Assembly: GCA_907165135.1 (NCBI GenBank)
Contig: OU015567.1
Span: 9,057,001-9,121,000 of the forward strand
Source: Oikopleura dioica
Taxonomy: Eukaryota; Chordata; Appendicularia; Copelata; Oikopleuridae
Length of the DNA: 64,000 nucleotides
Direction: 5' to 3'
Shown here: positions 32,484 through 45,083 of the stretch, piece after piece
Position numbering within the stretch: position 1 is the first letter of the stretch
How the letters are laid out: each line of letters begins with the position of its first letter
Notes under the pieces: generated by a model
Databases searched by the model: none
Seen by the model: only the letters and a program-made list of their open reading frames with translations
What the model was told of the DNA's origin: nothing
Made by a program: the position numbers and the translations under genes

Positions 32484-35219
32484 TTACTTCTTATCTCCTC
32501 TTACCCTGGATAAAATAAAACTAGATGGCCGAGAAGCAGATTTTCGTTTTAGATACTCGACAAACTCAACCCGAAACTTTTTGCCAAGAAGAGAATAAAG
32601 CACCGGATTGAGCACGGGCATCAATAGAATGAACTGTTCTTTCGCAGGGTTAGTTTTGATTACGTACAGTTTCATAATATCCATTACTGACCCCAAGGAC
32701 CTGAGAATATCTTCAATCGTTTACAGTTGCTATGTCCAAGAGGAAAATTGAATAATCGCACCACAAGCCAAGCAACGTGCGGTAACAGAGATACAGTCGT
32801 GCCCACAAAGAAAAATATAAAGGTATATTCGACAAGAAGATTATTGAAGGAGCGAATGCCCATTTTTATCAACGATTTCTTCGAAATAGCCACGTCACGC
32901 ATAATGCTACAGTAGCAGAATATGACAGTCATCTAAATTTATTGAATAATATCCAGCCAATCTGTTTTAATTACCCAAGGAATAATGAACACTGAAAAGA
33001 GAGAGAAAAACCGATACCAGGTTTCTGTCGAGTTCATGGGCTTTTCGCAAATACTTAGCGTATTGTTACTGTTCAAGAAGGTTCAAAATTATGCGAAAGA
33101 TTATAGACTATAAGCAAGTTATTCAATAGCGATTCTCGGCATTGATTTCGCCCGTCTGCCTATACAAGCAATCGGTAGCGTCAAAACGTGTCGTCTCAAG
33201 GATGCGCTTACATTCGCCCTTGCTCAGCAACGTCCACTTGACCTTGCATGTTCCATCTTCGAAGTCGCTCAAAATAAAGACAGGCATCGTCCATGTTATT
33301 GAAAGGATAATCGAACTACATGCCATGACAAAGAAGCGCTGCCAGCTTTTAATCGAGATTCATTGCCATTTTTGACCGACTTTTGCGGTCGTCATTGAAT
33401 CTCTTCCTTGATTCCGCTCTACTCATCAGTTTTTTAAATGAAATAGCGCGATCAATAGCCATCGCTGAGATACAGTAAACACTAATTGTTGCTTTGAAGA
33501 GTCAATCAAATGATAATTAGTGAATTATTTATCGTTATAGCTTGAACCAGGGTTCAAAATCACCTCACCTAAAGGTGCACCTTGTTCAATTTAGGTGAGG
33601 TGCAAATTGTCACCTCACCCACCTCACCTAAAATTTTTCAGATTTAAGCTTTTTTAGGTGCACCTAAAAGGTGCACCTTTTTTGAAATCATCACCTCACC
33701 CACCTCACCTAAAACTTTGAAGATTTGGGCCTTTTCTAGGTGCACCTAAAGGTGCACCTTTTTTGTGATCATCACCTCACCTCACCTCACCTAGGAATGT
33801 TTTGATTTTAGGTGCACCTTTTTTCTCGGTGAGTTGTTTTAAAGTTTGAAATTAAAACTTAGCTGTTGATTTCGAGTTGTTTGGTTATACCCGGCATTTT
33901 TTTACTGGGCAACCCGCAGATTTTTCAACGGATTACTCGCGCGTAGAGCAGAGTTCGAAATTTGTTGGCAGTACTGCCACGACTGCCACTGGCAGCTGCC
34001 AATTTCGGCAGTCACTTGGCAAGAGCAGCTACAAGAGACTACCCGCGGAGAGTCTTTTCACGGGCTACCCGCTCTACTAGTTTTATCATTTCTGCCGAGT
34101 AGCTCGCGATTACCCGCAACCCTTTTTCTCGAGGCAATCAGACGAGCGAATTTTCTTCTTTCTAGGCGAAATTTTCGCGAGTAGCTCGCGATTATCCTTT
34201 ACCCATATACTCGATCTACTCGCGCGGAGACTCGCAGAAAAATCTGCGGATTACCCGGAAGAAATTTGAGAGTAACTTCAAAGGACTTGAAATCGAAGTC
34301 AGGAGCAAAATCCGTGCCCACACTTGATCAATTATCACCTAAATTTCACCCACCTCACCTAAAAAAACTTTCAAAATCCGTCTTTTTAGGTGCACCTAAA
34401 AGGTGCACCCTTTTTCAGAATATCACCTCACCCACCTCACCTAAAATTTTTCAAAAATTGGCTTTTTTAGGTGCACCTAAAAGGTGCACCTTTTTCCAAT
34501 CTATCACCTCACCCACCTCACCTAAAATTTTTCAGATTTGGGACTTTTTTAGGTGCACCTAAAGGTGCACCTTTTTTGTAATCGTCACCTCATCTCACCT
34601 CACCTAAAAACTAGGTGATTTTGAACCCTGGCTTGAACTCTTTTCCTAATAATTGAGTTGCTCCTAATCGCATTCTACAGGCGGCCAAACTCGTGATTTT
34701 ATGTCGACTACTCGTTCTATTTTCTGAACTTTGAGTTCGCCATTGAATTCGATTAAAATAGTTTTATCATAATTTAAATTACGAACTCGTTCTCGATAAG
34801 CGCCATCAACAAAAGCATCAGGTCGTTAAAAGCTTTCAAATTGATTAAATTAGGAATTAATTTCTCTTTCCGATCGATTTACCAAGGAAGAGGATGAATG
34901 CAGTGTACATCTTGCAACTCTTCCAATTAAGCAACGTGATGAAAATGACGATTCCGTTGAGCGGGACGCCCAGTATTGTTGCAATGGAAGCTGTCCATAT
35001 TGGAATTTTGTCTTCTGTCTGGGAAAGAAGCGGGTTCTCGGAAGAGTCGAGATCGTCGAAGTTGAATGAAGCAAAAAGATCATCAGGAATCGGAGCTTTG
35101 AATAAATGTCTGATAAAGGATCGACAAAAATATATTCTTGCGACGATAAAATCTCGCTAAAATCCTTTTCCATAATATTCATCGCAAGTACAGACATCGT
35201 CAAAGGAAGCTTCAGTCAT
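32484..35219 (-). CDS. Class A-like GPCR
   Basis: Seven-helix receptor built from short exons. Exon 1 (start 35219, MTEASFDDVCTCDEYYGKG) joins through a GA-AG intron (35097-35164) to an acidic N-terminus and TM1 (ASIATILGVPLNGIVIFITL, conserved Asn). TM2 is at about 34800 (NDLMLLLMALIENE, conserved Asp). TM3 is followed by ISAMAIDRAISF at about 33460, where DRA replaces E/DRY. TM4 and a Cys-bearing loop lie at 33123-33330 (SWQRFFVMACSSIILSITW). TM5-6 are at 32700-33050 (VEYTFIFFFVGTTVSLL), and TM7 ends NPVLYSLLGKKFR. The ligand is unknown. Exon joints between TM2 and TM4 are unresolved. A hAT MITE sits in the TM2-TM3 intron. Confidence 0.7.
33548..34630. mobile_element. hAT-type MITE 3 with GGTGCACC-repeat arms
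   Basis: The termini are inverted CAGGGTTCAAAATCACCT, flanked by a perfect 8-bp duplication GCTTGAAC (33540-33547 and 34631-34638). Both arms are arrays of CACCTCACC and the palindromic TAGGTGCACCTA unit. The centre (about 33905-34260) holds a second inverted repeat (CCGCAGATTTTTC at each side) around GGCAGT and TACTCGCG repeats, possibly a nested element. No transposase is present. Frames through it are repeat artefacts. Confidence 0.9.
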
Positions 35220-35848
35220 AATTCTATTTTCTCTTTATCTTTCTTCTTGTCTTCGAAAACATTCTCTCTTCCTTTTGAATATTTGTTGTTTGAATCGTTT
35301 TCTCTTATTTTCAAATTTTTCAGTCCTCAAAACGAGCCGTATCAAAACGCGCCAGCCACAACAAAATAATGATCCTGCTCTCTTCTGCCTACTCGCCAGT
35401 ATGCTTTTTCTCTATTTTCATAATGGCTGTTGCAATCAACCAAATAATCAAACAATTTAACCTTCAGTATGCCGGTGTACTGATTGTCTTGGGGAAATAA
35501 TTCACTTGTCTATTTTTCGAAAAAACGAAGAAGTTTTGAATTTTACGGGTTTGGAGCCTCGATCTATCTTTCTCAGTCGGAAGCCAAAGTCATTAAAATA
35601 TTTAAGATCTGGGATCAATCAATCTTTATAACTTCGAAACTGTAATAAATCACACATCATTATTGCTTCCATTATCGATTCAAAGCTTTTGTTTTTTGTA
35701 ATTTATTATTGAATCTGAAGATAATAATAATAATAATAGCAATAATAGTAAATCTAGATCTTGAAGCTAGATAATGGCAGTGCAAGAGGTGGTAGAATAT
35801 AATTTAAATTTCGGAAATTCATTTTTCGGAATACATTTTTTGAATAAG
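35220..35848. other. Intergenic, with an ATA/AAT microsatellite
   Basis: No gene seen. A trinucleotide repeat of TAA/AAT type lies at about 35719-35747. The 3' UTR of the chondroitin synthase gene is expected at the right side. Confidence 0.5.
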
Positions 35849-38666
35849 CTAGTTTTTCTTCTTCAGCCACTTTTGATACAGAATCGGCTGAGAGGCGATG
35901 TGGGAAGCTCGAGTTCGGAAACAAGAATCTCTTTGAGTTTGGCTGAGATCTTCTGCGCAGAATTTCGGGTGCCACGGATGGACCAAACTTGCGGCATTTG
36001 CCCGCATGATATCCTGAAAATACGAATTTGATTCTGATTTATCTATTCTTGAACATATGTAGCACGTGATATGTTTAAAATAAATTCGCCTCCTTTATCA
36101 ATTATTCAAAGAGACAGGGCTCTTTTCCAAAATTGACGTTTATCCTCATCAGCGGAATAGAAAGTAATCGTCTTACCTTTCCCTTTGCAACAAAATTTGT
36201 AACTAGATGGACGTCTTCTAATCCCCAGCCATGAAGACTCTGATCGAAGCCACCAGATTCAAGGAAATCGGCTTGGTAAAGAGAAACCATTCCAAAACCG
36301 TATTCTCGCCAGAAGCCTTCCCGCTCGGAAATGTGAAAGTTTCCCTTTTTCAGAGTCGAAGCTGGATCGTATTTGGAAAAGACTGTCGGATAGAAGGCCA
36401 CTTCTCCTTGGACTGTAAATTGACGGATGTGGCGGAGAGTTTCGGTGTTGAATACCATGTCGATATCGCAGAAGAACAACAAATCATCGTGTTCGCATGC
36501 TTGGGCCCCGGTTTGGAGGCCTTTTCCGCGGCTGAATTCCCCGTGTTCTCTAAAAATCATTTATTTTCTCCAAAAAATTAGAGAGAGCTGACCTAAGGAG
36601 CTTGATTTCTGTATTAGATATTTTCTCCTGGTAATTTTTGAGTTCATCTTTCAACGCTTCGAATTCAGCATTCGATGCGGGAAAATCAACAATGATCAAA
36701 TTGAGAAGCTCATGGTGATGCTTGACTAGAGAGGAATATGTCTTCATGAATCTATGCAAGGCATCTGATCGACCAGTCAGCGGAACGATAATATTCACGG
36801 TAATTTCATCGATGACGTTTTTACATAAAGCCGGGTTTTTCTCCTTTTCGTTCTGAGTTATGCATTTTTGGATGCGGCTTTTAGAAAGAAGGACTGGCTC
36901 GTAATAGAAAGGTCGATTGAGAAATGATCTTCTAACACGGACACTAAAATAAACGTTTAGAAATTTCCTACTCAAGCTTTTCAGATAGCGAGTCTTTTCA
37001 TCCTATCTCTGATTGGTCAATTTTTGAGCTCAGCTAATTTTGGTGCAAAATAAAAATGATCGCTATCCTTAGGAGCTGCTGTTAGTTCTGTGAACTTACC
37101 TGTTTGACACAGTTTGTTGAATCTGTTTTCCATTCTCCAGATGATTGTGTCTGACAATAATTGTCCCGACAAGCTCAGAAGAAGTTTCCGTCAGTCGGTG
37201 ATACATTTCCGGAACTTGAATTCGCGTTATTTTTCCTCCAAGACCGAGTCGTTTGTAGATTGACTTCGCACTTTCACGAGCTGCGGAACTGATGACATCG
37301 ACCCAGTAAGGCTGGAGTTTGTGTGTGCTTGTGCGAAAGGAGAAGAACTTTCCGCTGGAAAATTGATCCCAAATGTCTGTTCTATTTAGCCCATTGGGGA
37401 TGCCGACGGCGCTCTGTGATTGCTCTCTAAATTTTTTTGTCATGAAAAATACCAGAAAAACATTTACTTTTCATTGAGGAGATCTGTCATGAGAGCACGT
37501 TCCATTTCGACTTGAGTCGTTTTCGCGATCAAATCCGAGATGGACGCGATTTTGAAAGCTCTGTGAATTTCGAACTGATACTGAGGCTCTTTGTTCGGAT
37601 GATAAGTAGCAATGGACCCAGCTGCGAGATCAGAAAAGTACCGAAGCCGCTCTTCTTCGGTTTGCTTGTTGTAGCCATAGTTTTGCTTGAAAAGGCGATT
37701 CGCTTCGTAGGCTTTGATGCATGAGATCTGCAACCGCTCCTGAAAATTCGATATTAACAAAGTTTTTTAACTGAAAAAGCACCTGAATGCAGCGCCCAAG
37801 TTCCAAATCCTCATGCTCAGTGTATAGGCGTTTGAGGCAAGAAGGAAGATGCGGACTAAGATTTCTCAAGAGCTCACGTGACATCACTATCCCAGGCCCT
37901 CCCATACAATAAGTCATTTCTTCTTCGACATAGTCCCCGTCGTCTTTTCCAAAGCCAGGGGAGCCGATGTACAGTTTATCTGATGGATCGAGTCTAAAAT
38001 TAAAAATACAGATTTAAAATCTTTTATTGATTGTTTTTTAAACCGTCTAAGAAGCTTTTCAAGGATCGGCCAACTGATGTAAGCATCATCGTCTAATCGC
38101 ATAAACCAGTCGTATTCTTCCAAATGATGCTCGGCCAGATAGCGCATCATCGAGAACGACTTGCGCTGCGGGGGGATAAACATTGTCCGCGACGCCCGGC
38201 AGAGCGACGATGTTCACCCCGTCAACGCTGCCACTCTCTGCCGCGAAAATTTCAACCTTGATCTTCGCGCTTGGATTCTTCACGCGAACTGCTTCTGCCC
38301 AAGTTTGAACAGCGGCCAGAGCTCGGTTGTCGAGATATTTTCCCGCCGACATCATGGCTACGTAAAGGAAGCCAGAAGAAGTACGTGATTTTTGAACATA
38401 TCGATTTTCCGCGTAGTCTTCTGGCCATCTTAGAAATCATTGAAAAGCTTAAAAAGAAAGGGGATTTCTTACTTGTAAATTTCTATAGTTTTATTCTGAG
38501 CAGCATGTTTCTTCAATATTCTCCTATGATGGATACTCCCAGCACTTTGTTTATAAATACACGGTCTTGGAAGAAGCGTCTGACCGAGAAATCCCAGCGT
38601 GTATCCAACCACCACCCCGACAATTACTGGAAAGAGCCATCTGTAGAAGTAGCGAGTTGTGAGCAT
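35849..38666 (-). CDS. Chondroitin sulfate synthase
   Basis: Golgi type II membrane bifunctional glycosyltransferase that polymerises chondroitin. The start at 38666 (MLTTRYFYRW) precedes the signal anchor FPVIVGVVVGYTLGFLG. N-terminal beta-1,3 domain: FLYVAMMSAGKYLDNRALAA, YPPQRKSFSMMRYL, the metal site RLDDDAYISW, and CMGGPGIVMSRELLRN...TEHEDLELGRC. The C-terminal beta-1,4 domain shows TVNIIVPLTGRSDALHRFM, GEFSRGKGLQ, the second metal site FFCDIDMVFNTE, GFWREYGFGM and GWGLEDVHL. The protein ends KWLKKKN at 35849. Both DxD-type sites are intact, so it is predicted active. It is close to CHSY1/3 in layout. An AG lies 12 bases before the ATG (5' UTR splice or trans-splice site). Confidence 0.92.
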
Positions 38667-40572
38667 CCCGCTCACCACCTGAAAATCATAATTTTTTTTT
38701 CTCTATTTCTTAGTTTGTATTTATTTCGCACTCTACTCCCAACTGAGAAAGGTGGATTTTGGCATCACTTGGCAGGGGGATTAAGAATTTATCCAGATGT
38801 AATAGGATGCTGATGCATTTTTTACATCTCTCTCTCTCTCTCTCTCTTCCTCTTTCCATGCAAATTCATAGTAGAAAAATTGTTCAATTCAGCTTTTTTG
38901 TCACATATTTTTTCTTTCTTTTTTTTGAAAATTCTTACCGCTTTTATCAATTTTTTTTTTAATTTTAAAAAAGACAAAATATCAAAAAACTCTTACTTTC
39001 TTTTTCCCGGAGTTGAACTGTATGTCTCGATCTATTTTCCCGACCGAAAATGAAAGAGGAAAAGACAAATCAATAAAGCACTTCAAAGTGTGACTCGAGA
39101 AATACCTTAGAACTTGCATTAGAACTTGTCCGTTTCTCCCTTTTCTCCTCTTTTCCCTGCTCCATCTTATGTTTTTATCGCAGTCGGCTATTGAAAATTT
39201 TCAATCGAATCTCAATTACTCTCGAGGACGGCTTCATGTTCTAGCACTTGAGAATTCTCTCTCTTTCTTTCTCTCTTTTTTCAAAACCTTTTTTCAAAAA
39301 CTTATTGTTTTGGCGCCCCATTTACTTTCTAAACAGAGCGAAGCCCCAGGCGCGTGCTACGGATTACTGTAGTCTAACCACAACTTCTCACACGTCCCAT
39401 TACTCTCACTTTTTATTACATCACTACTTCATCCTCTTTTCCAAAAAGCAATGCAAATTAATTCATAGCGCGAATTCGAATCGGCGCGGGAATCAAGCTA
39501 ATTACCTTATTATTCATTTCGCCAGTTCTTTTCTCTGTTTTATTTTTGTCCGGCTGATCTAACCGGGGGAGATAACAACCGGTGCTACAAACGAAACCTG
39601 AGCGCTCCCAGATCAGCCCTCAAATGCGCCCTGTTGCTTGAATTATCATAACGCGCGAAATGAAGAAGTTTTTGGGATGATATTTTGGGCAAGTTTACTT
39701 TTTTGTTTTTAATTTCCGCCCTCGCCTAAAATGCTAAAAATCGCTTGAAACAATTATATGCAACGTTGCTTCCCTACGATGACGGAAAGAGAATTTCTAC
39801 TGAAGCAAGAAAAAAATATATATTTGCAAATGACAAAACCATTTACTAAATGAAACAACAGGAATTCCATTAGATATGAGTATTAATTTTATACTATAAA
39901 AGAATGGACCTGAAGTATCTTCGAGGGTGTTTAACTTTTTGAACTGATAAAAATAAAATAAAAATATCTATTTTATATGATAAGACTTTGACTTACTCTG
40001 AGTATTTTCATTTCATTCGCAGGACATTCGTTTCTCGTTGAATCTTCTGGTCACTTGCATGTTAGTATCTTGTCTTTATTAGTATTCAAACAAGGTCATT
40101 GTTGGCTTGAATCGGTGATCCCTTTTTTCAACGCTAAAATACGAACGCGGTAGGTCCCCCGCCCTCGGGGAGAATATCCCACTGGAAGGTATCACCTTTT
40201 TGCACCTTTTTGCAAAACCATTCAAAAAACTAGTAGTCTATCTTCATTCATAGTATTTGCTTTCATTTAGCATTCAGCTAAGTCGTCCGTCAATCTTCTT
40301 CGTTGTCTCCAATTTGATTTTGAAGTATCGACTCAGCAAGTCTTGTCGATTTATTTTGGGTTCAGGGAAATGCGGCATTCAGACGGGTCATTCAGGTAAA
40401 TCGGCCGGTTCCACCGGAAGTGGCAATGACCGTACTTCAGAGAAATCAAATTTCCTTTGCTAAACACAGTTGATTGATAACCTTGCTCGGCAAGACTTGC
40501 CGTGACTTTGTATTTACTAAGACGGCTGAAAGTTGGAAGGCATTTTGCTTATATCGCGATTCATACCAAAAG
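38667..40572. other. Gene-poor region with CT microsatellite
   Basis: No supported gene. There is a (CT)n tract at about 38828-38850 and several poly-T stretches. It separates the minus-strand chondroitin synthase from plus-strand genes, so both promoters are probably here. Confidence 0.5.
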
Positions 40573-41871
40573 ATGATGCAGCTTTCAAAAGAAGTCAAGA
40601 GATCAAATATAGTTTTTCTGCTCTTTTCTATTTTGACAATTCTGTAAGTCCGGAATATCCAACCTTAATATTTCCTGCATTTTCAGCACCGATGCAACAC
40701 TTTTATCGACACAAATAAGAAATGGTCTTTTACGAACTTTTGGTGTAGGCATATTTGTCGGTCTTTATGGTGTTTTGACCGGCAGTTATCGAATTTGCTC
40801 TAAAAAGTCGGACATTTTCCGTGCAAAATATAGCAAAACTGGACATTTGGTAAGTGAATAAAAATTTTTTTCTGAGTTTCGAAGCATTTGTTGAAGAAAT
40901 AAATAGGCTAACGTTATGAGTTTGATGATTTCAGAAGTTTCCTTTAGTCTATCCTTGGTTTGATCTTTACGCTTCTTGGTCTTTTATGGCTTTCCTTTGC
41001 TTATTCATGTCATGTAAATTTGGCTTTGATCCTGCTAGGTATTGATGTCATTTCAGGTTGTGTGCATTCTTGGATATGGAGAGGCTGAGCCAAGTACGTT
41101 TTATAGAATTCTTAATGGTGAAATACCGACTCTTGGGGATAACGAGATCATTGCTGGAAGCTGCGTCAATTTTCAAAAAGATTGGACTGCTCACAATGAA
41201 ATTATAAGGGGCAATATAAGCGTTACATTGGTTGATATGGCCAATTTATTCGAAACTGATGATGCTAATATTGGAGATGAAACCGACTTGAAGACAGTTG
41301 ATTTAGCCTCAGATGATCTTGATGAAGATCTAAAAAGACAACTTGTAGTGGATGAATTTATGAAGCTTTTTGAGAACCCAAGTACTCTCGGTCGAACTAA
41401 AATAAATTATATCTGGGCTTTGCTTTTAGTTTACGTGAAGGTTTACATGGTCTTGTACTCATTTGAACTCATCCTGATCTTCATTCTCCTTGTTTTCTTT
41501 GCATTTAATGTCTTCGACGTTGACGGCGACGCATTTATCAGTCGAAAAGAGATCAGGTAAGCAATCTACCGTCCTTGATAATACTTGGCATGTCAAATAA
41601 GGGTGACGATGTCCAGATTAGGTCAAAATTTGACGTCGAAAGAGCTTGACGAAATGATCGCAGAATGAGGGGTCAAAAATTACAGATTATGAATTAATAA
41701 ATCATTCTTGATAATTCATTTATACAGAACTTAATATGCTACCAACGCTATGACACCAAGCAATGAAATTGTCAGAAAATGATCCCAGATAAAGCATTTG
41801 ATTTTGACGAAGACGGAAAAATATCATTCAAAGAATTCAAACAATTTTTTCTCCAGGAAAGCGAAACTTGA
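40573..41871 (+). CDS. Multi-span membrane protein with C-terminal EF-hands
   Basis: The exons encode MMQLSKEVKRSNIVFLL, then hydrophobic helices (FLLFSILTIL; FGVGIFVGLYGVLTG; FDLYASWSFMAFLCLFM), a large acidic loop of about 110 residues (GEAEPSTFYRILNG...), and another helix (NYIWALLLVYVKVYM). After this comes a first EF-hand (FNVFDVDGDAFISRKEIR), a calmodulin-like linker helix (LGQNLTSKELDEMI) and a second EF-hand (KAFDFDEDGKISFKEF). The protein ends at 41871. Four hydrophobic segments with a big loop before the last resemble a tetraspan layout, but no CCG motif is present. I know of no named family with this combination. It probably senses Ca2+ on the cytosolic side (inference). The last intron may be GA-AG; the joint around 41450-41500 is uncertain. 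Confidence 0.6.
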
Positions 41872-42544
41872 CAGAATGTCAAAGATCGACTTTATTGTTC
41901 TTAGCCTGACTCATACCATAACCCTGACCCTTTCTTCTGCTCAATGCTTGTTGACATCGTCGCGTTCAATTTGGTTGAACAATAAATATCAAGAAGCTCA
42001 ATCTTACTCTTCATTGTTTCTTAAAAAACATCTTTGTTGCTGAACTGCTACATTACGCTAAAACATTGTACAAAATTTGACTGAATTTGATTTTCAACCT
42101 CATAAGCCACTTGTTAAAAGTGCAAATATTGATCATCGCGAACGAAGAGCCCGGAATAGCTCAAGAATTTCCAAATCATTGGCGATCGTCAATTGTAAAA
42201 GAGACAATCATCGCGAGCACAATTTTACAGTAAAATTTTTACTGGCGTCTTTGTTAAATCCCAGGCTCCTTTTTATGCCCTGAGAGGATGCATAGATAAT
42301 TTTATTTGATTAAATCTCAGACAGAGAGGTCATTTGGGCGCTCTCTAGTGAAGTAAGTGAGTCACCCTCCGACGCGCCCTGGTGAGTTTATCCATTCTTG
42401 CGCTCGAAATTCAAAACTCAACGACTCCGAGAGAAGAGGCTGCCTCCACTTCTCAGTGAGAACAAAAGAGCTGCAAAGTCAATGAAAATGATATGATTGG
42501 AAGAAAAAGTGAAAAATTATAAAAACCGAGAAAGAGAACTTCGG
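41872..42544. other. Intergenic region
   Basis: No supported gene. A frame at 42077-42283 (+) lacks an ATG start and is not supported. It contains the probable promoter of the seven-span gene. Confidence 0.45.
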
Positions 42545-45083
42545 AATGAACGAAACAGTAAATTTCCCAGGGAATCAGGCTGATTATACGGGCGTATACG
42601 CTGTTACGAAGAATCAGGGACTTTTGGCCTGCCATAATGGACTCAATGATTCTGCCTTTCCAGGTAAATACGCTAAACAAACACACTGGAAGCTCAATAT
42701 TTGATAAAATTAAAGTTTAATTGATAAATACAGTTAGTTAATTAAAAATAGAGTCCTTCGGGTAGTCTTCCAATTCCTAATCAAATTTACGTACAAATTT
42801 ACTTGGTAGAAGCTGTCCAAGGAAACATCACCTGCGCCGAATATCATTTTCCAACGTTTGTCAAGCCCTTTGTCAAGTTTTTATGGGTTATTTTCTCCTT
42901 TCAAATGCTGCTAACCGTCTTCTGGACGCGTTTCTTTTGGTTGTATCCGAAAATCCGGCGGAGTATTTTCAAGTTCACGGATGCAAACAGAGGTGGTTCA
43001 AAATCTGCTATCAGTGGTGCTCGAGATTGGATTCAGCGCAATATTTGTTGTTTTATGCCCAGAAAACTTATCGGTCTTCCAACCACAATTTTAAAGGTAA
43101 GCAAAAATCGCCCGCAAGCTCTGCAAAATCGACAAAATAAAACAGGTCATAAACAATTTGATAGCAAGCAACAGGCGTCCCGGAAGTAGACGGAAACGCT
43201 GAGAACAGCTACGCATTTTATCGCGATTTCTGGGCGCAACCGATCACCGAGCAGGACGTTCGATTTGGCCACAAGATCTTTCGTCTTCCCAATCCCTTCA
43301 AGTGGAAATGGCTGTTCAGGCTCGACAGCTCGCTTTCACCCAAAAGTCGCATTATCATCAGCTACACCCTTATTCTGACGTCAATCCTTGGATTACTTGC
43401 AGACTTCTTCATTGACATTATGTTTTTGCAGGATTTGTCGACGGAGACCCTCATGGATATTAAATATATTCATATCACACCTGGAGCAGTAAAGGAGCGG
43501 TTTCGTTTTAAAAGTTGAGTGCCCACAAGGGCTGAACAAAGAGAGAACGATGAATAAATGATGAAGAAAGCTAATTTTGGACCGTCAAAGTTGAGCGATG
43601 ATAATGGCCTTCCGCCCATTACTGTTAAAAATGCATTTAATCTGAAGATTTACATCAGTAGATCTCATACGAATGCGGCATTTTAACATGCCATTCATTT
43701 TTTAACATCCTCCCAACTTTTCCTCCTTGTCAAAATTCAAAACCGTTTGAAAGGCCATGGCATTATACGAAATCCCAGTGATGTTTGCGACACCTTTGAC
43801 TGCCTACGTCGTTTACAAGATGGCTTGGTCGCACAACATTCAGTCCAATCTTATTGGCGAAGTGCTCATTATTTCTCTCGGCTATGTTCTCGAAGACGGC
43901 CCAGAAATGTTCCTCCAGTACTTCTACGTCGACAAATATTCCGGGACAGATTACTCATATCCAGACAATTTTGCTACTTCTGGGCGAGCGACGGTTCTGA
44001 TGAGTTCCTTTATTTCCCTGATGATCGCCTTGTTCAACATCGTTAACCTACTCTCACTCTATGGAGAATTCCGACTGTATCTTCGATTCAGAAGCTTTAG
44101 AAATACGCTCAATCCTCGAAGCACCACTACACTTCTCATTGTCCCGGAGACTGGATCTACTGGACCCGACACACTTCGTCAGGCAGCTGATCCAGAAAGG
44201 GTTGAAAAGCTCATTCCCATCGTTGCTGAACTCCGGCAAATCGCTAAGGAAGAACAAATGAAGGAAAAACTCGCTTATGATTTGTACCTTATCGAACGCG
44301 AACTAGAAAAACTGGACAAAAAGTCGAGGCGGCCAACGAGAATGACATTCCGGGAGCGATTACAGATGCAGGAAAAGGAATACGAAAAACAGCTGAAAGA
44401 ACAGGGTCAAGCAGCGCGGAAAGAAAATAAGCGAGAAATAAGCAAAATCATCAACGAGGAGCACGATCAAATCAAGAGCCTAATCGTCGCTGTATTTGTT
44501 CTGATCGGGGTGCTCCCGTTCATTGCGAATTTAATGCGTTTGGCTTCGTCGGCCTATCAAATTTTCAAATCTCGTAAATACATGGACAAGTGCTTGAAAT
44601 ACAACTTGGTTCAAAACGCCACAGATCCATCAAATTGGATCGCCACCGTCACTCAACCGGACATATTCGACTTTGCTTGTTACAAAGTTACAGATTACCC
44701 GCTCGTCTTTGGAAACTTCTTCGCTCTTGGTGCGCATTTTATTCTTTTGGTTACTATTGGAATAATTTATATAATCCCGCAGTCTCCTTTGAAGGTAAAA
44801 CAGAGCTTTAAACAGTTGAAATAAATCATGATCGTAGGAGTTTATATCCGAGGACTCAGACACAGAAAGCGAAGACTCTGGCGATGATCAGAATAGAGAG
44901 TACGGGCAGATGCGCCGCAAAGCTATCAAAAGACGAAAGTCCACTAGAACTCCAGCTGGCAGAACTAATCGAGCAAAAAGTGCCTTGGATGGTGACTTGA
45001 GGAAGAAATATCAAAAACAAGTTTCTAGGAAGGGATTTGGACGTTTCTTTGAAAGCTTTTTTTCTGTCAATTTAAACGACTAG
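42545..45083 (+). CDS. Multi-pass membrane protein of unknown family
   Basis: The start at 42545 (MNETVNFPGNQADYTG) gives an N-glycosylation-like extracellular start. Hydrophobic segments include FLWVIFSFQMLLTVFW, IIISYTLILTSILGLLADFF, VMFATPLTAYVVYKM, VLIISLGYVLEDGP, SSFISLMIALFNIVNLL, SLIVAVFVLIGVLPFIANL and FALGAHFILLVTIGIIYI, about seven in all. A charged coiled-coil linker of about 120 residues (ERLQMQEKEYEKQLKEQ) lies between the fifth and sixth. The C-terminus is acidic then basic (EFISEDSDTESEDSGDD...). LEDGPEMFLQYFY faintly recalls the E-x-x-P-Q-x-x-L-Q motif of XK-related proteins, which is weak evidence. The intron at about 43490-43745 contains a 41-codon frame that could be an extra exon. 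Confidence 0.6.

Noticed and set aside
33877-34562. Plus-strand frames inside MITE 3
   Set aside because: They follow the tandem unit of the element (repeated PTSPKIFQ-type peptides) and have no gene context.
34670-34830. Minus-strand frame NYDKTILIEFNGELKVQ... ending WPPVEC, faintly like a retroelement gag segment
   Set aside because: Too short and only a vague resemblance. It overlaps the TM2 exon of the GPCR in another frame, and no zinc knuckle or reverse transcriptase follows.
42077-42283. Plus-strand frame before the seven-span gene
   Set aside because: No ATG start, and no junction to the next gene could be built.
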